NCBI RefSeq assembly: GCF_041197575.1
Contig: NZ_JBDKXB010000002.1
Coordinates: 1 to 64,000, forward strand
Origin: Thioalkalicoccus limnaeus
GTDB taxonomy: Bacteria > Pseudomonadota > Gammaproteobacteria > Chromatiales > Chromatiaceae
Reading direction: 5' to 3'
Length of the DNA: 64,000 bases
Shown piece by piece: positions 27,039-36,715 of this stretch. The position numbers and the translations under genes were made by a program. The notes beneath the pieces were generated by a model. The model had not been told where the DNA came from, ran no database searches, and was given only the letters and a program-made list of their open reading frames with translations. Each line of letters opens with the position of its first letter. Position 1 is the first letter of the stretch.

Positions 27039-27256
27039 GAAACGGTCCGGCCCCGCCGGGGAAGGTGCGTGACCGCGAGTCGGACCCGGGGACTGATCCC
27101 GCATCGAGTGGCCCGATTAGTCCGGCGACCGTCTGCGCGTGGACAGCTCAGGTGGCTTTCTTTAGAATTCGAGCGGGTTAGGGCATCAGGCGATGCCTGC
27201 CGTCCCGACGCATCCCGCGCGGCCGTTTCCTGCCGCCGTCTGGTCCGGAGAAATCC

Positions 27257-28402
27257 TTGAGAACACCCGCACTACTGGCCTTGGAAGATGGGTCGATCTT
27301 CCGGGGAGAGTCCATCGGCGCCCCGGGCGAGAGCGTCGGGGAGGTCGTATTCAACACCGCGATGACCGGCTATCAGGAGATCCTGACGGATCCCTCGTAC
27401 CGGCGCCAATTGGTGACCCTGACCTATCCTCACATCGGCAACACGGGCACCAACGACGAGGACGAGGAATCGGCCTTGGTGCAGGCCGCCGGACTGATCG
27501 TGCGCGCCCGGCCGCGCCAGCCGAGCAACTGGCGCCATAGCGAGTCGCTGGAAGCCTATCTGATTCGGCACGGGATCGTCGCGATTGCGGATATCGATAC
27601 CCGCCGTTTGACGCGGCTGTTGCGTGAGAAAGGCGCCCAGAATGGTTGCCTGCAGGCCGGCGACGACCTCGACGAGGCCGCGGCGCTGGCCGCGGCACGG
27701 GCCTTTCCAGGGTTGAAGGGGTTGGATTTGGCCAAGGAGGTCAGCACGCGCGAGGGTTACGTCTGGACGCAGGGTTTGTGGTCGCTCGACGGCGGTCATC
27801 CGGATGCCCCGGGACCGGAGGATCCGGCCCGCCCCTACCACGTCGTCGCCTACGATTACGGGGTCAAGCGCAATATCCTCCGAATGCTCGGGGAGCGCGG
27901 CTGCCGGATCACCGTGGTGCCCGCCCGGACTTCGGCGCCGGAGGTCCTGGCGTTGGCCCCCGATGGTGTCTTCCTGTCGAACGGCCCCGGTGACCCGGAG
28001 CCTTGCGACTACGCGATCGCCGCGATCCGTGAACTCCTCGCCGCCGCCGTCCCGCTGTTCGGCATCTGTCTCGGGCATCAGTTGCTCGGTCTCGCGGCCG
28101 GGGCTCGGACCCTGAAGATGAAGTTCGGCCACCATGGCGCGAATCACCCGGTCCAGGATCTGGCGACGGGCTCGGTCCTGATCAGCAGTCAGAATCACGG
28201 GTTCGCCGTCGATGAGGCCAGTCTTCCGGACGATCTGGTTGCCACCCATCGCTCGTTATTCGATGGGTCGCTGCAGGGGATCCGTCACCGTCGGTGCCCG
28301 GCCTTCGGCTTTCAAGGCCATCCGGAGGCAAGTCCGGGGCCGCATGATCTGGCCCCGTTGTTCGACCAGTTCATCGCATCGATGAAGAAGCGGCCGGATT
28401 GA
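27257..28402 (+). CDS. carA: Carbamoyl-phosphate synthase small subunit
   Basis: A 381-residue glutamine amidotransferase subunit. The N-terminal domain is ALLALEDGSIFRGESIGAPGE...NTAMTGYQEILTDPSY; the class I amidotransferase domain has FGICLGHQLLGLA (nucleophile Cys) and FGFQGHPEASPGP (His-Glu). It releases ammonia from glutamine for CarB. Start is TTG at 27257 with GGAG 5 bases upstream; no better ATG exists. carB follows after 178 bases. Confidence 0.95.
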   Translation: MRTPALLALEDGSIFRGESIGAPGESVGEVVFNTAMTGYQEILTDPSYRRQLVTLTYPHIGNTGTNDEDEESALVQAAGLIVRARPRQPSNWRHSESLEAYLIRHGIVAIADIDTRRLTRLLREKGAQNGCLQAGDDLDEAAALAAARAFPGLKGLDLAKEVSTREGYVWTQGLWSLDGGHPDAPGPEDPARPYHVVAYDYGVKRNILRMLGERGCRITVVPARTSAPEVLALAPDGVFLSNGPGDPEPCDYAIAAIRELLAAAVPLFGICLGHQLLGLAAGARTLKMKFGHHGANHPVQDLATGSVLISSQNHGFAVDEASLPDDLVATHRSLFDGSLQGIRHRRCPAFGFQGHPEASPGPHDLAPLFDQFIASMKKRPD

Positions 28403-28580
28403 GCCCAGTGTCCCATCGCGCACGCCGGGTCGCGGCATGCCGGCCGGCTCGGCCCCCAGGGACCGCAGGCCGCCCGTCCATGGACCTCCCAGGACCGTGC
28501 TGGACTGCGCCGGTTGCGTCCCACCGCACCGGTCGAACCAGGCGAAGCCCTGGTCCTTACCACCGAATCGAAGGCGCGAG

Positions 28581-31500
28581 ATGCCCAAGCGAACCGACAT
28601 CCATAGCATCCTGATCATCGGGGCCGGTCCCATCGTCATCGGTCAGGCCTGCGAGTTCGATTACTCGGGGGCCCAGGCCTGCAAGGCGCTGCGCGAGGAA
28701 GGCTATCGGGTCATCCTGGTGAACTCGAACCCGGCGACCATCATGACCGACCCCGAGATGGCCGATGCCACCTACATCGAGCCGGTGACCTGGCGCACGC
28801 TGGAGCGGATCATCGAGCGTGAAAGGCCTGATGCCCTGTTGCCGACGATGGGTGGTCAGACCGCGCTCAACTGCGCGCTCGATCTGGTCCGCGAGGGCGT
28901 GTTGGCGCAGTATGGTGTCGAGCTGATCGGCGCCTCGCGCGAGGCGATCGACAAGGCCGAGGACCGCGATCTGTTTCGCCAGGCCATGCGCCGGATCGGG
29001 CTCGACATGCCGCGGTCGGCGATGGCTCACAGCCTCGAGGAAGCCTTCCAGGTCCAGCCGTCGATCGGGTTCCCGTGCATCATCCGCCCATCGTTCACGC
29101 TCGGCGGTAGCGGCGGCGGTATTGCGTACAACCTCGAGGAATTCGAGGAGATCTGTCGGCGCGGTCTGGATCTGTCGCCGACGAGCGAGCTGCTGATCGA
29201 AGAGTCGGCGCTCGGTTGGAAGGAATACGAGATGGAGGTCGTCCGCGACCGGCGGGACAACTGCATTATCGTCTGCTCGATCGAGAACCTGGATCCGATG
29301 GGCGTGCACACTGGCGACTCGATCACGGTCGCGCCGGCGCAGACGCTGACCGACAAGGAATACCAGATCATGCGCGATGCCTCGATCGCGGTGCTGCGCG
29401 AGATCGGTGTCGACACCGGTGGTTCGAACGTCCAGTTCGCGATCAACCCCGACAACGGGCGGATGATCATCATCGAGATGAATCCGCGCGTGTCGCGCTC
29501 GTCGGCGTTGGCCTCGAAGGCCACTGGTTTTCCGATCGCGAAGGTCGCAGCGAAGCTCGCGGTCGGTTACACCCTCGACGAGCTGCGCAACGAGATCACC
29601 GGTGGCGCAACGCCGGCCTCGTTCGAGCCGACGCTCGATTATGTCGTGACCAAGATCCCGCGTTTCGCGTTCGAGAAGTTTCCGCAAGCGAACCCGCGGT
29701 TGACGACACAGATGAAGTCGGTCGGCGAGGTCATGGCGATCGGCCGGACCTTTCAGGAGTCGCTTCAGAAGGCGATCCGCGGCCTGGAGACGGATCGCGA
29801 CGGACTCGTCGAGATGGTCGATCTCGGAGATCCGGAGGCGCTCGAGACGATCCGGCTCGAGGTCCGCCAGACCGGAGCCGAGCGGTTGTTTTATGTCGCC
29901 GATGCCTTTCGTGCCGGGCTGCCGCTCGCCGAGATCCAGTCTCTGAGCGGCATCGACCCCTGGTTCCTGTCCCAGATCGAGGAGCTGGTCGAGACCGAGC
30001 GAGAGATTCTTGGTGGCGGGCTGGACAGGCTCGACGCCGAGCGGCTGCGCGGACTCAAACGGCTCGGTTTCTCGGATCGACGCCTGGCTACCCTGGTCGG
30101 CGTCGGTGAGCACGAGATCCGCTCACGGCGCTGGCAGCTCGGCGTGCGCCCGGTCTTCAAGCGGGTCGATACTTGTGCCGCGGAATTCGCCGCGAGCACC
30201 GCGTACCTCTATTCGACCTACGAAGAGGAGTGCGAGGCGGAACCGACCGACCGCGATAAGATCATGGTCTTAGGCGGTGGCCCCAATCGAATCGGCCAGG
30301 GCATCGAGTTCGACTATTGCTGCGTCCATGCCGCGTTCGCGATGCGCGAGGACGGCTACGAGACCATCATGGTCAACTGCAATCCGGAGACGGTTTCGAC
30401 CGACTACGATACCTCCGACCGCCTCTATTTCGAGCCGCTGACACTCGAGGATGTGCTCGAGATCGTCGACAAGGAGCGCCCGCTCGGCGTGATCGTCCAG
30501 TACGGCGGACAGACGCCGCTGAAGCTGGCCCGATCGCTCGCCGCGGCGGGGGTTCCGATCATCGGTACGACGCCGGACTCGATCGACCTGGCCGAGGATC
30601 GCGAACGCTTCCAGCAGTTGATCCATCGGCTCGGCCTGCGGCAGCCGCCGAACACGACCGCGCGGAGCGAGGGCGAGGCGAAGGCCCTGGCCGCGGACAT
30701 CGGCTATCCGCTCGTCGTCCGTCCGTCCTATGTCCTGGGCGGGCGGGCGATGGAGGTCGTCTACGACGAGGTCGATCTGGATCGTTACATGCGCGACGCC
30801 GTTCGGGTCTCGAATGAATCGCCAGTCCTGCTCGACCGCTTCCTCGACGATGCGATCGAGGTCGATGTCGATGCCGTTTGCGACGGCCAGGACATCCTGA
30901 TCGGCGGCATCATGGAGCACATCGAGCAGGCCGGCGTCCATTCGGGCGATTCGGCCTGCTCGCTGCCACCCTATACGTTGTCCCCGGCGATCCAAGATCG
31001 GATGCGCGAACAGATGGCCAAGATGGCGCGCGGACTCGACGTCGTCGGACTGATGAACGCGCAGTTCGCGATCCAGAACGACGAGGTCTACATCCTCGAG
31101 GTCAACCCGCGTGCGTCGCGCACGGTGCCCTTTGTCTCGAAGGCGATCGGGCTGCCATTGGCCAAGATCGCGGCCCGCTGCATGGTCGGCCAGACGCTGA
31201 AGGAGCAGGGCTTGACGACCGAGCGCAAGCCCAAGCACTACTTCGTCAAGGAGGCGGTGTTCCCGTTCATCAAATTCCCGGGTGTCGATACCGTCCTGGG
31301 CCCGGAGATGAAGTCGACCGGCGAGGTCATGGGGGTTGGCGAGTCGTTCGGCGAGGCCTATGCGAAGGCTCAGGAAGGGGCCGGTGCCCGGTTGCCGGAA
31401 CGGGGCAAGGCCTTGCTCAGCGTCCGTGACGCCGACAAGCGCCGGTTGCTGCGGGTCGCGCAGGATCTGCTCGATCTCGGCTTTACGCTTTACGGTACCC

Positions 31501-31787
31501 ACGGTACCGCCGAGTTCGTGCGCCAGGCCGGCATCCCGTGCGAGGGGGTCAACAAGGTCAAGGAAGGTCGGCCGCACATCGTCGACATGATCAAGAATCG
31601 CGAGGTGAGCTTCATCGTCAATACGACTGAAGGCGCCGAGGCGATCGCGGATTCAGCGGCGATCCGACGCGCGGCCTTGCAGCAGAAGGTCAGCTATACG
31701 ACCACGATCGCCGGGGCCGAGGCGACCTGTCTGGCCCTGAAACAACTGGACATCGTGTCGGTCAATCGGTTACAAGATCTCTACTGA
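28581..31787 (+). CDS. carB: Carbamoyl-phosphate synthase large subunit
   Basis: A 1068-residue enzyme of normal length with two ATP-grasp halves. The first starts IHSILIIGAGPIVIGQACEFDYSGAQA; the second begins about residue 555 with DKIMVLGGGPNRIGQGIEFDYCCVHA. A C-terminal MGS-like allosteric domain reads DLGFTLYGTHGTAEFVRQAG and FIVNTTEG. It makes carbamoyl phosphate for pyrimidine and arginine synthesis. ATG at 28581 was chosen because homology starts there. The carA-carB-greA order is common in Gammaproteobacteria. Confidence 0.96.
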   Translation: MPKRTDIHSILIIGAGPIVIGQACEFDYSGAQACKALREEGYRVILVNSNPATIMTDPEMADATYIEPVTWRTLERIIERERPDALLPTMGGQTALNCALDLVREGVLAQYGVELIGASREAIDKAEDRDLFRQAMRRIGLDMPRSAMAHSLEEAFQVQPSIGFPCIIRPSFTLGGSGGGIAYNLEEFEEICRRGLDLSPTSELLIEESALGWKEYEMEVVRDRRDNCIIVCSIENLDPMGVHTGDSITVAPAQTLTDKEYQIMRDASIAVLREIGVDTGGSNVQFAINPDNGRMIIIEMNPRVSRSSALASKATGFPIAKVAAKLAVGYTLDELRNEITGGATPASFEPTLDYVVTKIPRFAFEKFPQANPRLTTQMKSVGEVMAIGRTFQESLQKAIRGLETDRDGLVEMVDLGDPEALETIRLEVRQTGAERLFYVADAFRAGLPLAEIQSLSGIDPWFLSQIEELVETEREILGGGLDRLDAERLRGLKRLGFSDRRLATLVGVGEHEIRSRRWQLGVRPVFKRVDTCAAEFAASTAYLYSTYEEECEAEPTDRDKIMVLGGGPNRIGQGIEFDYCCVHAAFAMREDGYETIMVNCNPETVSTDYDTSDRLYFEPLTLEDVLEIVDKERPLGVIVQYGGQTPLKLARSLAAAGVPIIGTTPDSIDLAEDRERFQQLIHRLGLRQPPNTTARSEGEAKALAADIGYPLVVRPSYVLGGRAMEVVYDEVDLDRYMRDAVRVSNESPVLLDRFLDDAIEVDVDAVCDGQDILIGGIMEHIEQAGVHSGDSACSLPPYTLSPAIQDRMREQMAKMARGLDVVGLMNAQFAIQNDEVYILEVNPRASRTVPFVSKAIGLPLAKIAARCMVGQTLKEQGLTTERKPKHYFVKEAVFPFIKFPGVDTVLGPEMKSTGEVMGVGESFGEAYAKAQEGAGARLPERGKALLSVRDADKRRLLRVAQDLLDLGFTLYGTHGTAEFVRQAGIPCEGVNKVKEGRPHIVDMIKNREVSFIVNTTEGAEAIADSAAIRRAALQQKVSYTTTIAGAEATCLALKQLDIVSVNRLQDLY

Positions 31788-31903
31788 AGAACGCCGCCGC
31801 CTGCGGCGGTGGCTGGCCCAAGGTGCTGAATGGCTTGGAGTTCAGCGCCGATACGATGCCCGCGCCGGTCTGGCGCGGCGCCCATCTTGCGAGGACACCG
31901 CTC

Positions 31904-32380
31904 ATGACCAAGGTACCTCTGACCGCCAGGGGCGCTGAGAAATTGCGCGAGGAACTGGCGCGCCTGAAGAAGGCCGAACGCCCACGGGTGATCCAGGCCA
32001 TCGCCGAGGCCCGTGCCCATGGCGACCTGAAAGAGAATGCCGAGTACCACGCCGCCCGCGAACAACAGGCTTTCATCGAGGGTCGCATCAAGGACCTCGA
32101 AGGGAAGCTGGCGCTTGCGAACATCATCGACGTGACGACACTGAATCCAAACGGCAAGGTGGTGTTCGGCGCCACTGTCGACGTGCTCGAGCTCGACAAT
32201 GATGCCGAGCATACCTTCCAGATCGTCGGCGATGACGAGGCCGATCTGAAGCAAGGCATGATCTCGATCAGTTCGCCGATCGCCCGCGCGCTGATCGGCA
32301 AGACCGAGGGCGATGTCGCGGCGGTCAATGCGCCCGGTGGGCTGCGCGAGTTCGAGATCCTCGGGGTTCGCTATATCTGA
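31904..32380 (+). CDS. greA: Transcription elongation factor GreA
   Basis: A 158-residue factor. The N-terminal antiparallel coiled coil is PLTARGAEKLREELARLKKAERPRVIQAIAEARAHGDLKENAEYHAAREQQ; the tip residues that reach the polymerase active centre (GDLKENAEY) are intact. The C-terminal FKBP-like domain ends GGLREFEILGVRYI. GAGGA lies upstream of the ATG. It reactivates backtracked RNA polymerase. A GC-rich stem just after carB (31791-31815) could weakly attenuate read-through. Confidence 0.95.
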   Translation: MTKVPLTARGAEKLREELARLKKAERPRVIQAIAEARAHGDLKENAEYHAAREQQAFIEGRIKDLEGKLALANIIDVTTLNPNGKVVFGATVDVLELDNDAEHTFQIVGDDEADLKQGMISISSPIARALIGKTEGDVAAVNAPGGLREFEILGVRYI

Positions 32381-32429
32381 ACGCGTGCGGGGCGGTGGCT
32401 CGTGCCTCCGACCCGCGATAGGCCCATCG

Positions 32430-33101
32430 ATGGACCTCTCTCATCTGCTCATCGGACTGGCCCTGCTGCTGTCGCTATCGCTATCGCTGGCGCTGACGTT
32501 GCGCCAGGCGTGGCGGTTGCGAAACCTCTTTCCCTATCGGGTCAGCGGCCCTCTGCTGTCGGCGGCCGAGATGCGCCTGCTCGAGGCGCTCGAGGAGGCA
32601 TTGGGCAGTGGTTACCGGATCTTTGGCAAGGTGTGGGCCGAGGATGTCATCGGCGTCGAAAGTGGGGTCGGGCGCCGCGTGCAGGAGCGCGCCTGGGCGC
32701 GCCTCGCGGAACACCGTTTCGACTTTGCCATTTGCGACAGCCGAACCCTCAGGGTGCTCTGCGCGATCGATCTGATCGGTGATCAACGTGGACGGCCGAC
32801 GCAGAGGGGGCCGAATGCGGTCTTGGCTAAGATCTGTGACGCGGCCGGTTTGCCATTGGTGACCATTCGTGCGGCCGATGATTACGATCCGGCCGATCTG
32901 GCTCGGGAACTGCGCGGGGCGATGCTGGCCTATCGTGCCGACCACCCGGAATCGCCGACCCTCGACGCGGCTGGGCCCTCGCGGAACGAAGAGGATCTGC
33001 TGCTCGCGCAGCTCTCGGCGGCGATTCTCGCCGATGACGAGCCGGGTCGGCATCCCGCTGCCGCTCGCCGGCGGGATCGCGCCACGCGATCCGCTCGCTA
33101 G
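32430..33101 (+). CDS. Membrane-anchored DUF2726 protein
   Basis: A 223-residue protein with one N-terminal transmembrane helix (LLIGLALLLSLSLSLALTL), then a soluble domain YRVSGPLLSAAEMRLLEALEEAL...RIFGKVWAEDVIGVE and FDFAICDSRTLRVLCAIDLI. This matches DUF2726, a domain related to nuclease/topoisomerase-associated folds of unknown role. It lies 49 bases after greA. The C-terminus is Arg-rich. Confidence 0.75.
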   Translation: MDLSHLLIGLALLLSLSLSLALTLRQAWRLRNLFPYRVSGPLLSAAEMRLLEALEEALGSGYRIFGKVWAEDVIGVESGVGRRVQERAWARLAEHRFDFAICDSRTLRVLCAIDLIGDQRGRPTQRGPNAVLAKICDAAGLPLVTIRAADDYDPADLARELRGAMLAYRADHPESPTLDAAGPSRNEEDLLLAQLSAAILADDEPGRHPAAARRRDRATRSAR

Positions 33102-33277
33102 CCGGCCTATGGGCCGTCCATCCTCTCCGCCTCACGGCTGGCCTTGCGCTGACACCCTGGTCGCCTTAGCGCGAATGGCGTTGAATAGTCGAAGTCGGGC
33201 CAGCCCTGCAGGGCCGGCCGCCTCATCTGCTCGAGGCCGTCCGTGGCGCGTCGGCGGACGGGTGCGATCACACGGGC

Positions 33278-34351
33278 TTAGGCGCCGCTTGGGTTCCGCA
33301 CGACCCGGTGGACGAACGCGAGCTTGTCGATGACCGCTGGCGACAGCACGAACGGGTACAGGTGCTCGTGTCCCATGCTGCGATTGAGGCTGTTCAGTGC
33401 GTAAGTCAGCGGCAGCCAGCGCCCGATCAGGGATTCGACGGCATCGTAGCGATAGGGATCGATGTCATGGCTTGCGGTCAATGTCTCGTCGTCGCCGGCG
33501 CGCGGTCGCACCTCGAGGCCGAACTGCTGGGCCGTTTCGGATGTATCCAGGATGTGCAGGTAGTGGGCCCAGGTCTCGGCCCAGTCCTCCCATGGATGAC
33601 TGCTCGCATAGGCGCTTACATAGTGCTCGGGCCAGTCGGCCGGCGGCCCCTGTTCGTAATGGCGGTCGAGCGCCTGCGTATAGTCGCGCGTCTCGTCGCC
33701 GAAGATGGCACGGAAGGGCTCGAGCCACGGCTGGCCCGCGATCATCCGTTCCCAGTAGTAATGGCCCGATTCATGCCGGAAATGCCCCAGCATCGTGCGA
33801 TAGGGCTCAGCCATCTGTGCGCGCATCCGCTCGCGCACGACCGGGTCGGCCTCGGCGACATTGAGCGTGATGAGCCCTTGGGCGTGACCGGTGATGACGC
33901 GCCCGCGCTCGCTGAAACGCGGCTCGGTATCGGCGAGGAAATCGAATGCGAGCCCGCTGGCATCGCGGTCCCGCGGAACCAGGGGCAACCCGAGTCGAAG
34001 CAGCGAGTAGACGAGGCGCCGTTTCTCGATTTCGAGCTTGTGCCACAGGGCCAGGTGACCGGCGACCGACAGGTCGGGGATGGTTCGGTTCAGCCGGCAG
34101 GCCACGCAGAAAGCGTTGTCCTCTTCTGACGCAACCAGCCAGTTGCACACGCCCAGGCCTGTGTAGTTGGCGCAGAGCCGATAGCGGGCGGTGGCGTCGC
34201 CGACCGCGTGCCAGGTGCCGTCATCGTTCGCCTCGATGGCCTCGAGGGCCAGCTGATCGGGCCGGAACCCGAGCTTCGCCCCACAGCGCACGCAACTGAC
34301 GTTTTCGAAGTAGGTCAGCTGACCGCAGACGTTGCAGTTGTAGAGCTTCAT
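33278..34351 (-). CDS. Putative zinc-binding metallopeptidase (DUF2248 type)
   Basis: A 357-residue protein. The N-terminal zinc ribbon is YNCNVCGQLTYFENVSCVRC and a second Cys set lies at C60, C69, C82 and C85 (RLCANY, GVCNW, FCVAC). A metallopeptidase domain carries HFRHESGHYYW (HExxH at 193-197) with a downstream Glu/Asp-rich DWAETWAHYLHIL. Homologues are annotated as putative zinc-binding peptidases of unknown substrate. It is cytosolic by absence of a signal. It sits downstream of the TerD-AIM24/AIM24 pair on the same strand, about 190 bases away. Confidence 0.82.
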   Translation of the reverse strand: MKLYNCNVCGQLTYFENVSCVRCGAKLGFRPDQLALEAIEANDDGTWHAVGDATARYRLCANYTGLGVCNWLVASEEDNAFCVACRLNRTIPDLSVAGHLALWHKLEIEKRRLVYSLLRLGLPLVPRDRDASGLAFDFLADTEPRFSERGRVITGHAQGLITLNVAEADPVVRERMRAQMAEPYRTMLGHFRHESGHYYWERMIAGQPWLEPFRAIFGDETRDYTQALDRHYEQGPPADWPEHYVSAYASSHPWEDWAETWAHYLHILDTSETAQQFGLEVRPRAGDDETLTASHDIDPYRYDAVESLIGRWLPLTYALNSLNRSMGHEHLYPFVLSPAVIDKLAFVHRVVRNPSGA

Positions 34352-34545
34352 CGATCCTGATCAGGCCGTGTTTCGGTGGGCGGACAGCGACGGTCTCGAA
34401 AGCGCTCGCGTGGCGTTGGCGCGTTCGTCGGCGCAAGCGAACACCTCGCTGTGGAACACGTGACGACGACTGCTTGGCCTGTCGCCATAAGGAGTGGTGC
34501 CATGCGCGGACTTAGGCAACCGCCGATCATGACGACCGCGACCCC

Positions 34546-35877
34546 TTATCCGGGCAGCAGGCGCGAGATCCAGCGGCCGAACTGGCGCGGCTGGCGGCTC
34601 TGGATCAGCAGGGTTCCGGGGCCGTGAAAGCGGCACACGATGTTCTCACCCGACGTGAAGGCGGCGACCAGGCCGCGGCTGCCGAGCTCCAGGCCGTAAC
34701 GCAGGCTCGTCGACCAGGCGACCAGATGTCCGTTGTCGACGATCCGCTGTTCGCCCCGCGCCAGCTCGAGCCGATGGATGGCCCCGAAGGATTCGACGAA
34801 GACGAGGCCGCGTCCCTGGGCGCGAATCACGAAGAGGCCGGCGCCGCTGAAGAGCCCTTGAGCCAAATTCTGGACTTTGGTATCGATTTCGACCCCCTGT
34901 GAGCAGGCGAGAAAGCCGCCGCGTTGGATCAGCAGGCCATCGCCCGAGTCGATCTCCAGCGCGGCGACATCACCGGGCGCCGCCGGCGCGAGGAACACGG
35001 CCCCGGCGCCGCGTGTCGCGCTCAGCGTCTGCAGAAAGAAGCTCTCGCCGCTGACCAGCCGGCCGAGTCCGCCGAAAAGTCCACCGGACACCTGGCTGCC
35101 GACGTCGAGCGCCGGATGCATCGCGACCATCGCATCGGATTCGGCCCGCAGTTGCTGGCCGCGCGGCAGCTCGATTCGAGCCATTGCGTAGGCGCCGCGA
35201 TACAGGATCTCGTAGTGCAGATCGGCGACGCGCGAGTATTCGGGTCCGCAGTCGGCCTCTCGGGGTGCGAACACCGGGGTCGTTGCGACCGGGGCCAGCG
35301 GTGGCGGGGTCGCCGCCGGTGGTGGTGGTGGTGCGGTCGTCGGTGGGTCGTCGGCAATGGCGACGCCGAACGAGCGGGCCAGTGGTCCGAGGCCTCCGGC
35401 GAAGCCTTGCGCTACGGCCCTGATCTTCCATCGACCGCGATGCCGATAGATCTCGCCGAGGATCAGCGCCGCCACGGACAGCTCGCTCGTCACCGGCCGA
35501 ATCAGCGCCAGGTCGGTGCCGTTCGCATCGTGCAGACGCAGCTCGAGCGAGCGGGCCTGGGCCAGCGTGCCGCCACCGTGCAGGGTCACGCACAGGGCGA
35601 TCCGCACGATGCGCTCCGGTACCTGCTCAGGCCGGATTCGCCATCGGCAGAGGGCCCCGGCCTGTTCGATCAACGCGAGGCCGCCGCACGGTGAGTGCGG
35701 ATTGTTGTAGAAGACGAAATCCGCGTCCTGGCCGACCTGCCCGGTGGCCTCGAGCAGAAAGCCGCTGGCATCGACCTCCTGGCCGGCGGGGCGCTCCGGA
35801 TCCCAGCGGATCTCGATCTGGTAGTCGGTCGCCACGGGGAGCGAGCGGTTGGCGCCCTTGGGCATCGGCTCCGACAT
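34546..35877 (-). CDS. TerD-AIM24 fusion protein
   Basis: A 443-residue two-domain protein. Residues about 1-190 are a TerD-like domain (YQIEIRWDPERPAGQEVDASGFLL, FVFYNNPHSP, LGEIYRHRGRWKIRAVAQGFAGGLGPLARSFG). A Pro/Ala linker (about 195-225) follows. Residues about 235-443 form an AIM24/TIGR00266 beta-helix domain (YRGAYAMARIELPRGQQLRAESDAMVAM, VFVESFGAIHRLELARGEQRIVDNGHLVAW, PGTLLIQSR). TerD proteins bind Ca2+ and belong to the tellurite/chemical-stress system; AIM24 domains are proposed membrane- or vesicle-associated trimers. It follows the AIM24 gene by 4 bases with GGAG in the overlap region, so translation is coupled. Confidence 0.85.
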   Translation of the reverse strand: MSEPMPKGANRSLPVATDYQIEIRWDPERPAGQEVDASGFLLEATGQVGQDADFVFYNNPHSPCGGLALIEQAGALCRWRIRPEQVPERIVRIALCVTLHGGGTLAQARSLELRLHDANGTDLALIRPVTSELSVAALILGEIYRHRGRWKIRAVAQGFAGGLGPLARSFGVAIADDPPTTAPPPPPAATPPPLAPVATTPVFAPREADCGPEYSRVADLHYEILYRGAYAMARIELPRGQQLRAESDAMVAMHPALDVGSQVSGGLFGGLGRLVSGESFFLQTLSATRGAGAVFLAPAAPGDVAALEIDSGDGLLIQRGGFLACSQGVEIDTKVQNLAQGLFSGAGLFVIRAQGRGLVFVESFGAIHRLELARGEQRIVDNGHLVAWSTSLRYGLELGSRGLVAAFTSGENIVCRFHGPGTLLIQSRQPRQFGRWISRLLPG

Positions 35878-35881
35878 GGTG

Positions 35882-36607
35882 TCAGCTCCGGCGGTTGTTC
35901 GGCAGCAACGACCGCAGCCAGGCGCCGAATGCCGATGGGTTACGGCTTTGGATATAGAGGGTGCCGGGGCCGCGAAAACGGCACACCATACCCTCGCCCG
36001 ACGTGAAGCTCGAGATCCAGCCGGCGCTCGCCTTCTCGAGGCTGTAGTGCATGCCAACCGGCCAGGCAACGAGGTGGCCGTTGTCGACGATCAGCTCCTC
36101 GCCGGCAGGGACCGTCAACGCATGGATGGCCCCATAGCTCTCGACGAACAGCATGCCGCGCCCGCCGGCGCGCAGCACGAAGAAGCCCTCGCCGCTGAAC
36201 AGGCCGCGCGCGAGGTTTTGCGCGGTGGTCGAGATCTCGACGCCGTCACTGGCGGCGAGGAACCCGTCCTTCTGCAGGATGTAGGCCTCGCGGCCGTCGA
36301 GGTGGATCGGCAGCAGGTCGCCGGGCTGGGCCGGGGCCAACAGCGCCACCCCCGGCCCGCGCGAGGCTCGTAACGTCTGGAAGAAGAAGCTCTCGCCGCT
36401 GAGCATCCGCCCGAGTCCGCCGAGCAGGCCACCTTCGAGCTTGCCTTCGATATCGATCGTCGGGTCCATCGCGACCATCGCGTCGGACTCGGCCTTGATC
36501 GTCTGCTTGGCCTGCAAGCGCACCTCGAGCATCGCGAAGGCGCCGCGGTAGTGGACGCGAAACGTCAGATCCTCGAGCGTCTGCCAGTCCGATGCGGTCA
36601 CGGCCAT
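35882..36607 (-). CDS. AIM24 family protein (TIGR00266)
   Basis: A 241-residue single-domain AIM24 protein: VHYRGAFAMLEVRLQAKQTIKAESDAMVAMD, GGLLGGLGRMLSGESFFFQTL, GFFVLRAGGRGMLFVESYGAIHALTVPAGEELIVDNGHLVAW and GPGTLYIQSRNPSAFGAWLRSLLP. It is clearly paralogous to the C-terminal domain of the gene immediately downstream. AAGGGG precedes the ATG at 36607. No tellurite-reduction genes or other ter genes are in the window. Confidence 0.87.
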   Translation of the reverse strand: MAVTASDWQTLEDLTFRVHYRGAFAMLEVRLQAKQTIKAESDAMVAMDPTIDIEGKLEGGLLGGLGRMLSGESFFFQTLRASRGPGVALLAPAQPGDLLPIHLDGREAYILQKDGFLAASDGVEISTTAQNLARGLFSGEGFFVLRAGGRGMLFVESYGAIHALTVPAGEELIVDNGHLVAWPVGMHYSLEKASAGWISSFTSGEGMVCRFRGPGTLYIQSRNPSAFGAWLRSLLPNNRRS

Positions 36608-36715
36608 GGGAATCCCCTTCTGCAAAGGCACGGAACGCCTTTAACGCTACCCCAACCAGCGCATCAGGACAATAATGGTGTCCATTGGCTTGTCGGCTAC
36701 CCAGGAGCTTAGCCC

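Noticed and set aside
28557..31577. Long minus-strand frames opposite carB
   Set aside because: They are mirror frames of carB, a 1068-residue enzyme with full conserved motifs.
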